From: Peredibacter sp045999315
GTDB taxonomy: Bacteria; Bdellovibrionota; Bacteriovoracia; Bacteriovoracales; Bacteriovoracaceae
Length of the DNA stretch: 64,000 nucleotides
Assembly: GCF_045999315.1 (NCBI RefSeq)
Contig: NZ_CP174607.1
Span: 3,596,001 to 3,660,000, forward strand
Direction of reading: 5' to 3'
In this document: one piece after another, positions 32,901-42,034 of the stretch
How positions within the stretch are numbered: position 1 is the stretch's first letter
Layout of the letters: the number at the start of each line of letters is the position of its first letter
Notes under the pieces: generated by a model
Database searches by the model: none
Told to the model about the DNA's origin: nothing
The model's input: the letters and a program-made list of their open reading frames with translations, nothing else
Translations under genes and position numbers: made by a program

Positions 32901-34812
32901 CCAGATCAATAAGAGTCGTGGTCGTATCAATCACGGTCCAAGTGATGGTCGTTGACAGCCCACCTTTCACAAAAGTTCCGGCCGTAGGCCCAGCAGAAAT
33001 GACCGGCTGAGTGGTATCAAGAGTCATGCTCACACCATTAGCAGAGCTTGCAATGTTGCCAACTTCATCTCGGGCCCAAACGTAGAGATTTTTTGCTCCA
33101 TCTCCAGAAACTGAAACAGTTACTCCCCCGCTCGCAGTCGTGCAAAGTTGCCATTCAGGATCACTAAGGGAGGGCTGCACATTTGAATCCTTGACCACAA
33201 TCTGGGTCGTATCTGTGCAACTGCCAATGGTCATACTCACCAATGGTGAAGAACTCATGGCAAGACTCGTTCTGGTGACTGAAGGAGCAATTGGTGCCAG
33301 AGAATCAATCGTAATGCCCGAAGTGACTGTTTCCGATGTGAGTCCAACAGAATCAGTTGCAACAATCTTTAATTTACCAGCGGTGGTATTCGAGAGCGGT
33401 ACAGTCCAGTTATATGAAGTGGCAGTTGGGGTAAGAGACGACACTAAGGAGTAGCTTACACCATCATCTGCATAATAAAGTTCCAGCGAAGTTAATCCTG
33501 ATGATGGATCACTTCCACTTAAAGTTAAGGTTTGAGTTGATCCACCCTTTAAAAGATAAGAACTCAAACTTAAGCTTGTCGTCGGTGCTGTTGTATCCAG
33601 AACCAAATTCACAATTCGTGGGGAAGAGATGTTCCCCGATGCGTCTCTTGCCCAAAGATAAAGAGTCTTAGCTCCGTCACCAGGAGAAAAAACCACGCTC
33701 TCAAGCTGAGACACAGGATCAACACAATCAATGGTGAATTGGAGTGGCCCTGGTGTTGCAGAAGATTCAGTGACTGCCATTTTAGAAAATGAATCACATT
33801 CTGAAAGCCCAATCCCGGTATTCAAAGAAAGAGTCACGTTATTACTTACTCGTGGAGAAGGAGTCGATGGGTCAATACTCACAAGAGGTGCGGTGGCCAT
33901 GACATTATTGATGACATTCACCGTGAAGCTTTTAACATAATAAGGGCGCGTGAGATCAATGTTTCCTGAACCATCATCTTTACCGACATAATAATCAATC
34001 TGATGCTGACCCTGCTGATTTCCAGTTGGCGTGAAGGTCCAGTTTTTGGTTGAGGCCACTGTCATCCCATTCAGTCTCCAACGATAAACGAAAGCATAAC
34101 TCGGATCAATATGAAACGAGCGCGAATTAAAAACCTGAGGATTCAATTCACTTAGATCAGAACTTGGAGTGGCCAAATAGACCTCAGGTCTGGCACTCAA
34201 AATAATCGAAGGATCCGTTCCAAAAATTTCAGTAAATTTTGATGAAGGCACAAGATCTGTTGTAATTGAATTTAAGGCGGCAACTGGAGAAGATCCTTGA
34301 ATGGAATTGATAAGAAGATCCACCTCTTTTCTCTCTGCCTCATTCATCTTTTTGGGAATAATGGCATTAACATTCAAGACCTGGGCAACAAGCGTTGTTC
34401 GAATATCAACATCTTGTTTGTCATCAAGATTGGTCACTGGTCGCTCGTACACTTCCCCATTACAACCTTCCACCTTAACGACGTAATTTACTTTTGAAGT
34501 ATGATCTAAAGAAGATAGATCAAACGAATATCTAGCATCAGATTCAATGAGCTGAATTTTTAGAGGAGCGTCTTCCTGAATCCCACCATCGCTCTCAACT
34601 CTATACAACTTTGCGTAAACCGGATCCGTACAAATTGCAGCGTATGCCAGATCTAAAAATGGAAAAGACCGTTTGTGATGAACAATTGATCCAATGAGAG
34701 GAGTAATCAAGCCCGAGATTATGGATTGATTTGAGTGATGAAGAGTGACATGGATGTTACACCCATTAATTAGAAATAAAGCACTTAAAACTATTAAACT
34801 GAACACTCTCAT
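29905..34812 (-). CDS. giant lipoprotein with Ig-like repeats and NHL-type propeller
   Basis: About 1635 residues from ATG 34812; a TTG four codons upstream is also open. Lipobox LINGC places the lipidated Cys at about residue 18. The N-terminal third is a unique exported region. Ig-like repeats follow from about 410 to 800 (for example repeated KGGxxxTxTxx and SxNWTVPLxN patterns around 413 and 605). From about 950 on, the protein has beta-propeller repeats like NHL domains (LPDGKIVIID, GNIYFWDD, GDVAILDS). It is probably anchored to the outer membrane and exposed, as an adhesin or binding protein. The nature of the ligand is unknown. Confidence 0.8.
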   Translation of the reverse strand: MRVFSLIVLSALFLINGCNIHVTLHHSNQSIISGLITPLIGSIVHHKRSFPFLDLAYAAICTDPVYAKLYRVESDGGIQEDAPLKIQLIESDARYSFDLSSLDHTSKVNYVVKVEGCNGEVYERPVTNLDDKQDVDIRTTLVAQVLNVNAIIPKKMNEAERKEVDLLINSIQGSSPVAALNSITTDLVPSSKFTEIFGTDPSIILSARPEVYLATPSSDLSELNPQVFNSRSFHIDPSYAFVYRWRLNGMTVASTKNWTFTPTGNQQGQHQIDYYVGKDDGSGNIDLTRPYYVKSFTVNVINNVMATAPLVSIDPSTPSPRVSNNVTLSLNTGIGLSECDSFSKMAVTESSATPGPLQFTIDCVDPVSQLESVVFSPGDGAKTLYLWARDASGNISSPRIVNLVLDTTAPTTSLSLSSYLLKGGSTQTLTLSGSDPSSGLTSLELYYADDGVSYSLVSSLTPTATSYNWTVPLSNTTAGKLKIVATDSVGLTSETVTSGITIDSLAPIAPSVTRTSLAMSSSPLVSMTIGSCTDTTQIVVKDSNVQPSLSDPEWQLCTTASGGVTVSVSGDGAKNLYVWARDEVGNIASSANGVSMTLDTTQPVISAGPTAGTFVKGGLSTTITWTVIDTTTTLIDLEFFDGSAWSSLISGEANSGSYSWSAPTLDINNAKLRLTATDQVGNSSQVSSENFVIQTTPPSVSNLTITQGAATNLQNIQVNMGASDVLTNVTHFCLKLNSPVQPVLEDSCWRAVNANPPAIAPALNINFSNFYYQLGFTTGSYTVYGFTKNASGLVSSLSNSGNGTEGMDMATIFYTSSPPPSVSNVIASNTDTPLDPIDPNDYVVSGGGSVIIKWKATDSIGLGATPMTIEYTLDGKNYLNVASNLSNGSNGGCTPDNGATTLDDGNTGCYTWSGGAPGSYFAIRVRATNTNLISGSAQGNFLNSGKLRTLAGNVDSGINGSAKSAMIRIRKDVAVPFPQQFVVLPDGKIVIIDTIFGLTIIEPLTGLYTVLIPNGAATSTHGDGGPISAAKVKNPSKITIDHSGNIYFWDDIRIRKIVTSTNPWTINTIIGGGANVSGTNIPGTDLMLSTLNRGFLQVRPDGKVWFVPNNYSANFNSVTPPNIYSYDPVTSLVTNHGSFGGVGDMSSSSRDLTGTRFGNDILGLSYDQVNSNTVSILGCIAYNSGCVTTRFNPTTFQANPSDPLATPYGNYLTTTNGIVTGLDGRMYVFSSDGYIRKWNDVSTITTIVGNGRGNCIDGTPANSCKMNLNDIFVDSSGKVYFMESGLIRTLDTNNNVITLAGQNLAHGDGLKGTDARFGTVRSLTVNSQGDVAILDSDSFRIRKWSKSTKLMSLLAGDGRNVVPNTTAPSNTQSIAYDIWVNTSAIATLPGTDEVVYSRGNAISKIDAVTGKWVDIAGGGSTLWTGADGLGLGSVRMTSSYYPKIVGVSSTSVLTVNTAYLNGYIDNMLKSYDTATGVQSHFAGLVGLFNGTGLPADGTTLATAYYPGSSHIGPMTYDSVANAWYTADSGGGNKVRKLIQGGSIDSLFTDPGASTIISVTSSRASGSLVVYYCADVAGNYRLKKWSEATSTITTLAWPTTSINCLSKLLNYDPSTGNLIFGFSFGGLQGVAEYRAP

Positions 34813-34921
34813 CGAAATGTTCAATCGGTGTTTAATGATTAAATTGTAAGAGATTCTTTACTTTTACTGCTGACAATAGGTGGTTATCAAAAAATTTAAT
34901 ATTCTTTCTGAATTCCTAAAC

Positions 34922-34957
34922 AAAAAAGGCCCCCAAAGAATCCTTCCCTTGGGGGCC
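34922..34957 (-). terminator. terminator after the 259-residue lipoprotein gene
   Basis: GGCCCCCAA (34928-34936) pairs with TTGGGGGCC (34949-34957). On the minus strand it is followed by a run of six T (34927-34922). It also separates this gene from the giant lipoprotein gene. Confidence 0.8.
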
Positions 34958-34991
34958 GAAGCTCTGACTCTGTCCTTGAGTCATATTTTTC

Positions 34992-35771
34992 TTATCTCAT
35001 TCTTAGAACTGCTCTCTTCTGATGAAGTTTATAGATCATGTTATCAAGTGAGGCCTTTTGAGATTTCGAGCCTGACTGTGAACGGTAATCAAGTCTTACA
35101 GAACCACGAGCTTCTTCAGCTTGGATGGCGAATGTAGAGGCTTGGGATGGCATGAGCTTGTTAAGATTAACGATTTTCGAAACATCAGCAACCACTGCGA
35201 TACCACTCTTACCAGCACCTGCACCAGTGAAGATACCGGCCGTACCAACAACGTCACCAGTGTTCACGATTGGAAAGAAGTTTAGCCCTGGAAGTGATTG
35301 TCCAATTGAATCGAAAGCTGAAATAGGAACCGCAACACCAATGGCAGTCACAGTTTCAGAAAGAGTTAGATATACTTTTGCACCACTACCGATGTTAATC
35401 GCGATAGTTGGGTTATTTGCAATCATAGGAATCATATTACCATTTGGAAGAGTGGCCTGAGTCATATTCACATCAGCAACTTCAGTGAGGTTCACAGAAA
35501 CTTTTAATTGGTTCTGGCCCGAGAAACCAGAGATCAATTCCAATTGACCGATCTGAGTTTGTCCACGGGGATGAAGAATAGGAAGAGAAACAGAAGCAAA
35601 ACTCATGGCACCGAGATTCAGATCAGCTGCAAACGACATCCAGACATCATTGTCTCGAGTTGTTGTTTCAACTTTTACACCTGAAAGAACGTTGGAAGGA
35701 GCATTACCGCACGAAACGACGAAGATCGACAGCACCACTAGCGTGATAAAACGTACTACGGAATTTTTCAT
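34992..35771 (-). CDS. lipoprotein of unknown function
   Basis: 259 residues. The signal peptide ends in VVSC, so Cys21 is the lipidation site. The mature part is Ser/Thr/Gly-rich and strand-rich, with hydrophobic stretches around 125-160 and 170-200, and a basic C-terminus (KLHQKRAVLRMR). No family recognised. It is upstream of, and parallel to, the giant lipoprotein gene but separated from it by a terminator. Confidence 0.7.
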   Translation of the reverse strand: MKNSVVRFITLVVLSIFVVSCGNAPSNVLSGVKVETTTRDNDVWMSFAADLNLGAMSFASVSLPILHPRGQTQIGQLELISGFSGQNQLKVSVNLTEVADVNMTQATLPNGNMIPMIANNPTIAINIGSGAKVYLTLSETVTAIGVAVPISAFDSIGQSLPGLNFFPIVNTGDVVGTAGIFTGAGAGKSGIAVVADVSKIVNLNKLMPSQASTFAIQAEEARGSVRLDYRSQSGSKSQKASLDNMIYKLHQKRAVLRMR

Positions 35772-35971
35772 GGAGATCTACCCAAACGAGACTTAGTCTC
35801 TTAGATGATAACAACCCGGCTCTTCAACAAACGTCCAACTTGAAAAATACGTGCAACCGCAGGATTAATATCGGAATAATTCGCTGCGTAATACTAGCCG
35901 GACTCTGAATTTTTTACAAGTAAAAAGTTGAGTGGACAGATCGGACGGGCCTGGGCCATTCTGCTAACTGT
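35772..35971. other. 200-base intergenic leader region
   Basis: Holds the promoters for the lipoprotein (minus) and the HCCA-isomerase operon (plus). A short stem GAGAC-TTA-GTCTC lies near 35791-35803. No riboswitch-like pattern or further ORF was found. Confidence 0.4.
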
Positions 35972-36628
35972 ATGAAAAGCTTAAATTTTTACTTCGATTT
36001 TTTGTCTCCCTTTAGCTACTTTGCCTGGCATAACATGCAAACCCTGGCGAAGGAATTGAACCTCGTTGTTCACTACAAACCAGTGGCCTTGGGCCCTCTT
36101 TTGAATCACTGGCAGATCAAAGGCCCAGGTGAGATCACTCCTAAGAGAGAGTTTCTTCTTAAGCAGTGTCTTAGATACGCAGCAAAGTTAAACCTTCCCT
36201 TCACGACTCCTAAAACTCACCCTTTTAATTCACTCTACGCTCTTCGCTTGAGTCTTAAGGGTGTGGCAGAACAGGATCAAGCACGAGTGATAGAAACTCT
36301 TTGGAAGGCCGGATGGCAAACTCGCATTGATATGGGTGAGCCGGATGAACTCCTGAAGGCCCTTCGCGAAGCTGGTCTTCCCGCGGATGAACTTTATGAG
36401 AAGAGTTTTACCAAGGAAGCGAAAGTAGAACTAAAGGCAAACATCAATGAGGCCATTAGCTTTGGTGCCTTCGGGGTCCCAAGCTTTGTCGTAGGAGATG
36501 AACTCTTCTGGGGCAATGATGCACTTGAGGCCATTCGTGATTACGTTCTAGGCAAAGATCCACTTGATCGCGCGAAGTTCGCAAGTCTTCTGGCAGAAAC
36601 ACCAAGAGCAGCAGCACAAGCATTATGA
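35972..36628 (+). CDS. HCCA isomerase/kappa-GST-like DsbA-fold protein
   Basis: 218 residues, no signal peptide. FYFDFLSPFSYFAW with Ser12 in the DsbA-fold active site, and AFGVPSFVVGDELFWGNDAL near the C-terminus, are typical of 2-hydroxychromene-2-carboxylate isomerases and kappa-class glutathione transferases. The substrate is probably glutathione-dependent; the exact reaction is open. First gene of an operon with the DUF4430-like and ADA-like genes (ATGA overlap with the next). Confidence 0.85.
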   Translation: MKSLNFYFDFLSPFSYFAWHNMQTLAKELNLVVHYKPVALGPLLNHWQIKGPGEITPKREFLLKQCLRYAAKLNLPFTTPKTHPFNSLYALRLSLKGVAEQDQARVIETLWKAGWQTRIDMGEPDELLKALREAGLPADELYEKSFTKEAKVELKANINEAISFGAFGVPSFVVGDELFWGNDALEAIRDYVLGKDPLDRAKFASLLAETPRAAAQAL

Positions 36629-37074
36629 AAAAACTCATTCTTCTTTCACTCCTGACTTTATCGGCCCATGCAGTTGAACTGAAATTCATTGGACCCTGTG
36701 AAGAGGGCTTCATCATGAAGACCCAGGTGACAGAAGATTTTCCGAACGTGGGCGAACTCACTATCGCTACCCTTTCAAAGTTCAAGATCCCTTTCAAGGG
36801 AACGTCCGAGGGTCTGGCCAGCGCTTTTGAAACTCCGACCGGAGAAGCAGCTATTGAGAGAATCTCAGAAGTTGAGTATCGCGCTTACGGCTGGTGCTTC
36901 TCAATTGATGGTGAAGCTCCCGATTTATACCCCCATCAGGTGCAGGTTACCCCTCTTACCAAAGAAATAACTTGGACTTTTGGTTTTGCTCGCTACTATA
37001 AAGGGGAATGGATCACTCAGTGTACGCCGGCCTTTAAAGTAAAGCCGGTCTTCCTATGCGAGGACAAACCGTAG
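36625..37074 (+). CDS. exported DUF4430-like protein
   Basis: 149 residues with a signal peptide (about 1-16, ...SAHA). EYRAYGWCFSIDGEAPDLYPHQVQVTPLTKEITWTFGFARYY, quoted in segments, follows the pattern of DUF4430 domains (beta-grasp relatives of intrinsic factor C-termini). Four Cys (in GPCEE, GWC, TQC and FLC) could form disulfides. It overlaps the isomerase gene by four bases and precedes the ADA-like gene by 18. Confidence 0.55.
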   Translation: MKKLILLSLLTLSAHAVELKFIGPCEEGFIMKTQVTEDFPNVGELTIATLSKFKIPFKGTSEGLASAFETPTGEAAIERISEVEYRAYGWCFSIDGEAPDLYPHQVQVTPLTKEITWTFGFARYYKGEWITQCTPAFKVKPVFLCEDKP

Positions 37075-37092
37075 TGATCCGCTAAGGATAAT

Positions 37093-38724
37093 ATGGCCCG
37101 TGCCCAGACAAATAAAATCGATCTTCTCACAGAACACTTAATTAAGATTATTTCAGAAACAAACGGTATTACTCTCACAGACACGCTGGAGCTGGCGGTG
37201 ATGGGAGAATCGAAGGACGACAATGCTCTGGTGAAAAAATCACTCCAGGAGTTCAAACGTCTTATCAATGACTTCAAAACGGATGAAGTGGAAATTAAAA
37301 CCCTGCTTAATCATCCTGTGGCCCATGCCCTTTTTAATTTCTTCAAGCGCTTCCCGAAGCCCTACATTGAAGAACACATTCACTTAACTGGTTCACTGAG
37401 TGCAGAGTTTATTCATCCGCACTTAATGAAACTTTTGAAGGGCCCAAACAAGCAAGTGTACTTCGACATCATCAACAAAGTGTATGGCGAAGGTACGGCA
37501 GAAAAAATTGAAACGGTTGAAGACGTTGATAATCTGGTTCGTCTGAAAGAAGATGAATTCTTCGATCGCTATTTGAAGATTCTTCTTCTTCCAAAACTGA
37601 TTCTAACTACAAAAGAAATGCACGCCGAGGCCGCTTACCATATGGCCTCAGAACTTTATAACAAATTCAACGTGGGTATGATTCGTCTGAAGTTCACGCT
37701 CTCTCGAGCAACTTCTGCTTCGGATGAACAGATTCCAGGTCTTGAGAACCTTAAAGAAGAAGACGTGGTGCTTGGTCTTTACGACGGTTACATGCGCTTT
37801 AAGAAAGAAGTGCCTGACTTTGATTTCGTGCTTTCTCCATGCTTCCGTAAAGAAGCAAATTTCTTCGATGCTTCAAAGTTCGCGACCAAAAAAGAGCACT
37901 TCCTTCAGCAGGTAGATGCGATCCTCGACATCATTGAGAAGTATCCATTCCTCTGTCCATACCTATGTGAAGTAGACACTGTAGGAAGCGAGAAAGATCT
38001 TTACCGCAAGGGTCACTTTGCGGAAATGCAGCAGGGTTTTAGAAAACTTCATTTCAAAGGTTTCTCTATCCGTTCCCACCACGGTGAAACGTGGCATACA
38101 TTGAAGAAAGGTGTGCAAGCGGTGGATAACGCTCTTAACATCTGGCACATTGATACCCTTGAACACGGCCTTTCTCTCGGGATTAACCCGAACTACTATT
38201 TCCACTCTCTTTACCGACGCCTTGTGATTGATAATGAGCGCGGAGGAAAAATTAAAGAAAACTCTTCGGACTGGAAAGAGCTCATGGACATGGACTGGCG
38301 CGAGCACACAAACATCCGTGAGAAACTTTTTAATGGTGAGCCGCTTAACTCAAATGAGAAACGTGAATTCGTTAAGGTCAAGTTCCACACGGCCCGGGAA
38401 GTTGAGCACTACCAACACGACGTTCTTAACCGAATGATCAATAAAGGTGTGAGTCTGGTGGCCCTGCCTTCATCGAACAATAAACTCACAAACAGCTTTG
38501 AAGACTATAAAGATCACCCGTTCTCTTGGTGGGAAAAGAAAGGTCTTAAACTTGGAGTGGGAACAGATAACTATGTGACTCTGAATACGAACTACATCCA
38601 GGAACTCTTAATTCTTCTTTTCACAGATCCAGATAATCTTAAAATTACCAAGCTTTTAATGGTGGCCACTGGTGAAACCAAGCGACCTTATCTTTCGCAA
38701 CTTCTGTGGAAGATGCGCGGTTAA
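37093..38724 (+). CDS. adenosine-deaminase-like amidohydrolase, long form
   Basis: 543 residues, against about 330-360 for usual ADA. Metal ligands H95 and H97 (HIHLTGSL), HHGE (329-332), LEHG with H358, LPSSNNKL (458-465) and TDN (491-493) align with the ADA order. About 90 residues precede the barrel and an insertion lies at about 376-445. The core probably deaminates a purine or a related N-substituted purine. The size and divergence make its substrate uncertain. It is in an operon with an isomerase and an exported protein, which does not suggest a purine pathway. Confidence 0.82.
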   Translation: MARAQTNKIDLLTEHLIKIISETNGITLTDTLELAVMGESKDDNALVKKSLQEFKRLINDFKTDEVEIKTLLNHPVAHALFNFFKRFPKPYIEEHIHLTGSLSAEFIHPHLMKLLKGPNKQVYFDIINKVYGEGTAEKIETVEDVDNLVRLKEDEFFDRYLKILLLPKLILTTKEMHAEAAYHMASELYNKFNVGMIRLKFTLSRATSASDEQIPGLENLKEEDVVLGLYDGYMRFKKEVPDFDFVLSPCFRKEANFFDASKFATKKEHFLQQVDAILDIIEKYPFLCPYLCEVDTVGSEKDLYRKGHFAEMQQGFRKLHFKGFSIRSHHGETWHTLKKGVQAVDNALNIWHIDTLEHGLSLGINPNYYFHSLYRRLVIDNERGGKIKENSSDWKELMDMDWREHTNIREKLFNGEPLNSNEKREFVKVKFHTAREVEHYQHDVLNRMINKGVSLVALPSSNNKLTNSFEDYKDHPFSWWEKKGLKLGVGTDNYVTLNTNYIQELLILLFTDPDNLKITKLLMVATGETKRPYLSQLLWKMRG

Positions 38725-39404
38725 TAATTTCTAAGAAATGCTTTAATTTCAAAATGTCTGATGGGGAGGTACTTCTCCCCTTCTTTCATAAATTTCTCTT
38801 CTTTAAATAGTGTCTTAAAAAACTTCACGTCTTCTTCATTTTCTCGATCGTACGGAAACATACAGGCCACAGGTCGATCTACTTTTTCCGTCATCGTATG
38901 AGTGCGATCTTTATACTTAAAGGTGTACTCCATGTACTTAGGATGAACCATACGAGCACTGACTTCGATGGGAACCTTATCCGCATCATAAAAAACATTC
39001 GAGGTCTTTTCCGGAAGACTTAGAAATGAAACGTATTGAGGATTGTAAATGGTATGCCCGTTTTGAACAGTCACTGGAATTAAGCGTCCCATCGAAACAT
39101 CCACCGGAATTCCAGGAACAGTTTCCTTACTAAACTTATCTAATTCAAGTTCTTCATACTTCTCTTCAATCACTCCTTTAATATAGGGATCACCTTTAAT
39201 CTCAAGGCAGTTATCACAGCGCTTACTTAACTCCACCGTGGTTGGTTGAAGCTGTTTTTTAATCATCGCAAACTTCATCATGAGACCTTTAGCGTGAGTT
39301 CTATAAACAGCTGCCATATGCATCGCCTGATGAGTTGAAGGAAAGCAAATGTCCTTAGCGGAGACGCTTGTGAGTATGAAGAATGAAAGGATAAAAAAAC
39401 GCAT
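38721..39404 (-). CDS. exported protein of unknown function
   Basis: 227 residues with a signal peptide (about 1-16). A CxxC motif lies in RCDNCLEIKG, with other Cys in ICF and ACMF. Rich in Lys/Glu with mixed strands. No family recognised. Convergent with the ADA-like gene (four-base overlap). Confidence 0.68.
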   Translation of the reverse strand: MRFFILSFFILTSVSAKDICFPSTHQAMHMAAVYRTHAKGLMMKFAMIKKQLQPTTVELSKRCDNCLEIKGDPYIKGVIEEKYEELELDKFSKETVPGIPVDVSMGRLIPVTVQNGHTIYNPQYVSFLSLPEKTSNVFYDADKVPIEVSARMVHPKYMEYTFKYKDRTHTMTEKVDRPVACMFPYDRENEEDVKFFKTLFKEEKFMKEGEKYLPIRHFEIKAFLRNY

Positions 39405-39450
39405 CTCCCGATTATAAATCAGGAGATGGTCTGGACATAATATTGAGGGG

Positions 39451-39750
39451 TTATTTCTTAGCTACTGTCTGTTCCTTCATCACTTTCTTGGCAATCAGGA
39501 ACACCAAGAAGGCAACTACCAGGAAGTCGATCAGGGCCGCGATGACTTTCCCGTAGAGAATGCCATTGTAAGAGAGCTCAGCAATGTTCTTCACTCCCGC
39601 TGCTTCGAGCGCCGGTTGAAACAATAATGGGGTCAAAAGATCATTCACAAGGCTCGTGACTAATAGGTTTAATTTACCACCGATAATCACAGCTACGGCC
39701 AGGGCGAGAACTCCATACTCCTTCAAAAAGGCCATGAATTCTTTAAACAT
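39451..39750 (-). CDS. mscL: large-conductance mechanosensitive channel MscL, short form
   Basis: 99 residues, shorter than E. coli MscL (136). TM1 with LALAVAVIIGGKLNLLVTSLVNDLLTP is close to the MscL pore-helix pattern; TM2 (FLVVAFLVFLIAKKV) follows a short periplasmic loop. RBS AGGAGGG. It should form a pentameric emergency pore. The 71% identical paralogue lies at 43069. Confidence 0.88.
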   Translation of the reverse strand: MFKEFMAFLKEYGVLALAVAVIIGGKLNLLVTSLVNDLLTPLLFQPALEAAGVKNIAELSYNGILYGKVIAALIDFLVVAFLVFLIAKKVMKEQTVAKK

Positions 39751-39915
39751 AGGCCCTCCTTTTCAAGAAAGAATTCCAAGGGCGAAAATCTTCGTCAAGG
39801 CCACTCACACAAGGTTTCATGAGGGTATATTCTGGTCATCATGAGGCCATGTCTAAGGAATTGACGGCCCTCTGTAAAGTAAGCCCAAGAAGCCTAAGTT
39901 ATTTAAATCAAGAGT

Positions 39916-41709
39916 ATGATGCCTCTCATGAAAACTTTATTGTTGGCCCTGTGCCTAATTCCACTAAGTGGGTTCGCCCAATTTAAGCTTGAAGCGCTGA
40001 ACGAGAAAGACTCTTCAGTTGATGCGTTTCTTCAAGATGTGGAAGAGACACTGCCTGCATCCATGAAGAAAATCATCAACAAGAAAGTCACAGTAAGCTT
40101 TAAAGATTTTAACTACGGGGACAAGGTCGTCTGGGGACGCTTAATCACAAATCCTCTTTTGCCTAAAACGGCTTCTCATATTGATCTTAATAAGAAGCTC
40201 CTAACGAACATTCGCTCTCAAGAGAACTATAAGCTTGCGAAGGCCACTCTGGTTCATGAAGTCTCTCACATCTACGATGCCTACTATAATGTTTCAAATG
40301 ATCAGGTGTTTCTGAATATTACAGGTTGGAAAAAGAAGCTTCTCGGGCGTAAGAAGCAATTGAATACAATGCAGGCCCGCCGAGTGGATCTTTATGAAGA
40401 CAAAAATCCAAAGGAAACATTCGCGGTAAACATCGAACACTTCCTGATGGATCCGGCATACAAGTGCCGTAAACCATCACTGTATAATTATCTTTCCAAG
40501 GAACTCGATACTGCTCCATTTGAGAATGAGAACTGTGAACAAGAGTATCGTCTTGTTCCTACTATCTCAATGGACGGCAAAATCGAAAAACAAAAGATTC
40601 TGGATCCCTCTAAGCTTTATGAGGTTCACTACTTCTTCGCGGGCCAGGGCAAAAATGTGATGAGCCGTTGGGGGCACGCCATGCTCAGACTGGTGATGTG
40701 TGCTCCTAATCGCACCGAAGTAAGTGAGAAGTGTCTTCAAGACCGGGCCCACCATTTGGTTCTGAGCTTCCGCGCTGATATCACCAACTTTAACATCGAC
40801 TACATTAAAGGACTTACTGGTAAATACCCTTCTAAGATGTTCGTGCTTTCAATGGTGGATGTCATTAAAGAGTATACGGCCGGGGAACTTCGCGACCTCT
40901 ACTCAATTCCTCTCAAAATGACAGAAGAGCAGAAAGGTCTTCTTATCTCTCAGGTGCTTGAACGCTACTGGGGTTATGAAAGTAAGTATTACTTCATCTC
41001 TAATAACTGCGCTGATGAAACGCTGAACCTGATCCGCAACGTCTACCTGGATGAAATGGAAATGGTTGATATGAATGTCCTGACTCCCCTTGGACTTAAA
41101 GACAAGTTCGAAAAACTTGGTCTCTCTGACATGAGTGTCTTTGATAATCGTGAAGAGGCCAAGAAGAAAGGTTATTTCTTTGAGAGCTTGAATCCGAAGT
41201 TAGAGCGCATTTTTTCTGATCTCATCGAAGCGGGTGTTCTTTCAGAAAATGATCGTGACCATACTGAGTACTTAAAGAATTCTACTCTGGCCGAACGTGA
41301 AGAGCTTCTTTCAAGAGTCAATCATCCGGACCAATACGGGAAGCTGCTCTTTATTGAAGACACGATTTTAAACAAAAATCTCATGAACATTCAGAAGGCA
41401 GTAGGAAAAACATTGGATGAACAGGATCGCTCTGAGTTTGGTGGTGATCTTATTCATGCTTTTCGTAAGATTGATGCGCTTAAAGAAAAACAAAGTGGAC
41501 TTGATCTTAAAACCGGGTATGGAGTTCCTTTAAAGAACGACAATATCTTTAAGGCCCCTGACTTCACGACAGATGATGCGGCCAATCTGAAGACTTATCA
41601 GAACGAATTTGGTGAAGAGATCTTGAAACTCTTTAAACAAGAGCAGCAAGGACTTATTGGCCAGATGAAACATAAACAGAAACTTTTAAAACAGATGACT
41701 AACAAATAA
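39916..41709 (+). CDS. exported DUF4105/HExxH two-domain protein
   Basis: 597 residues with a signal peptide; three start ATGs (39916, 39919, 39928) are close together. The N-terminal domain has HEVSH (114-118), with a possible third ligand E174 or E167 in ETFAVNIEHF, as in zinc peptidases. The middle domain resembles DUF4105: WGHAMLR with H254 and YYFISNNCADE with C365, the permuted-papain Cys/His pair. Related N-terminal domains of Lnb act on lipoprotein N-termini in Gram-positives. It may be a peptidase or an acyl transferase; neither is shown. It leads an operon of three small exported paralogues. Confidence 0.78.
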   Translation: MMPLMKTLLLALCLIPLSGFAQFKLEALNEKDSSVDAFLQDVEETLPASMKKIINKKVTVSFKDFNYGDKVVWGRLITNPLLPKTASHIDLNKKLLTNIRSQENYKLAKATLVHEVSHIYDAYYNVSNDQVFLNITGWKKKLLGRKKQLNTMQARRVDLYEDKNPKETFAVNIEHFLMDPAYKCRKPSLYNYLSKELDTAPFENENCEQEYRLVPTISMDGKIEKQKILDPSKLYEVHYFFAGQGKNVMSRWGHAMLRLVMCAPNRTEVSEKCLQDRAHHLVLSFRADITNFNIDYIKGLTGKYPSKMFVLSMVDVIKEYTAGELRDLYSIPLKMTEEQKGLLISQVLERYWGYESKYYFISNNCADETLNLIRNVYLDEMEMVDMNVLTPLGLKDKFEKLGLSDMSVFDNREEAKKKGYFFESLNPKLERIFSDLIEAGVLSENDRDHTEYLKNSTLAEREELLSRVNHPDQYGKLLFIEDTILNKNLMNIQKAVGKTLDEQDRSEFGGDLIHAFRKIDALKEKQSGLDLKTGYGVPLKNDNIFKAPDFTTDDAANLKTYQNEFGEEILKLFKQEQQGLIGQMKHKQKLLKQMTNK

Positions 41710-41719
41710 GGAGTCACGA

Positions 41720-42025
41720 ATGAAAACGCTAGTATTTATCGCACTTGCTTCTATCCTATCAATGAACGCTTTTGCCTTTGAAGAAGAAGTGGGAATTAGC
41801 CAGTCTTCACTGATCATTACTTTTGCACCAAGTGAAATGACATCCGCCATTGCAGGATTAAAAGAAGAAATCGCACAAGTTGAACCAGATGCTTACGCTT
41901 TTCTTGCAGGAGAAGAAATGACTTCTGCTCTTGCTGAGGTGATTGAAAAAGTCCGTGATGAAAAAGCTGAGCTGAGCGAACTAAGTGATGAGGCCATCGT
42001 TTCAGAAATGATTAAGGCGCAATAA
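41720..42025 (+). CDS. small exported protein, paralogue A of the LKEE-PD-LAGE family
   Basis: 101 residues with signal peptide (about 1-19). The mature region has GLKEEIAQVEPDAYAFLAG and EEMTSALAEVIEKVR, the conserved core shared by the next two proteins, and an acidic tail ending in an AKAQ-like end. 10 bases after the DUF4105 gene, with GGAG as RBS, so co-transcribed. Confidence 0.78.
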   Translation: MKTLVFIALASILSMNAFAFEEEVGISQSSLIITFAPSEMTSAIAGLKEEIAQVEPDAYAFLAGEEMTSALAEVIEKVRDEKAELSELSDEAIVSEMIKAQ

Positions 42026-42034
42026 GAAGGGCAT

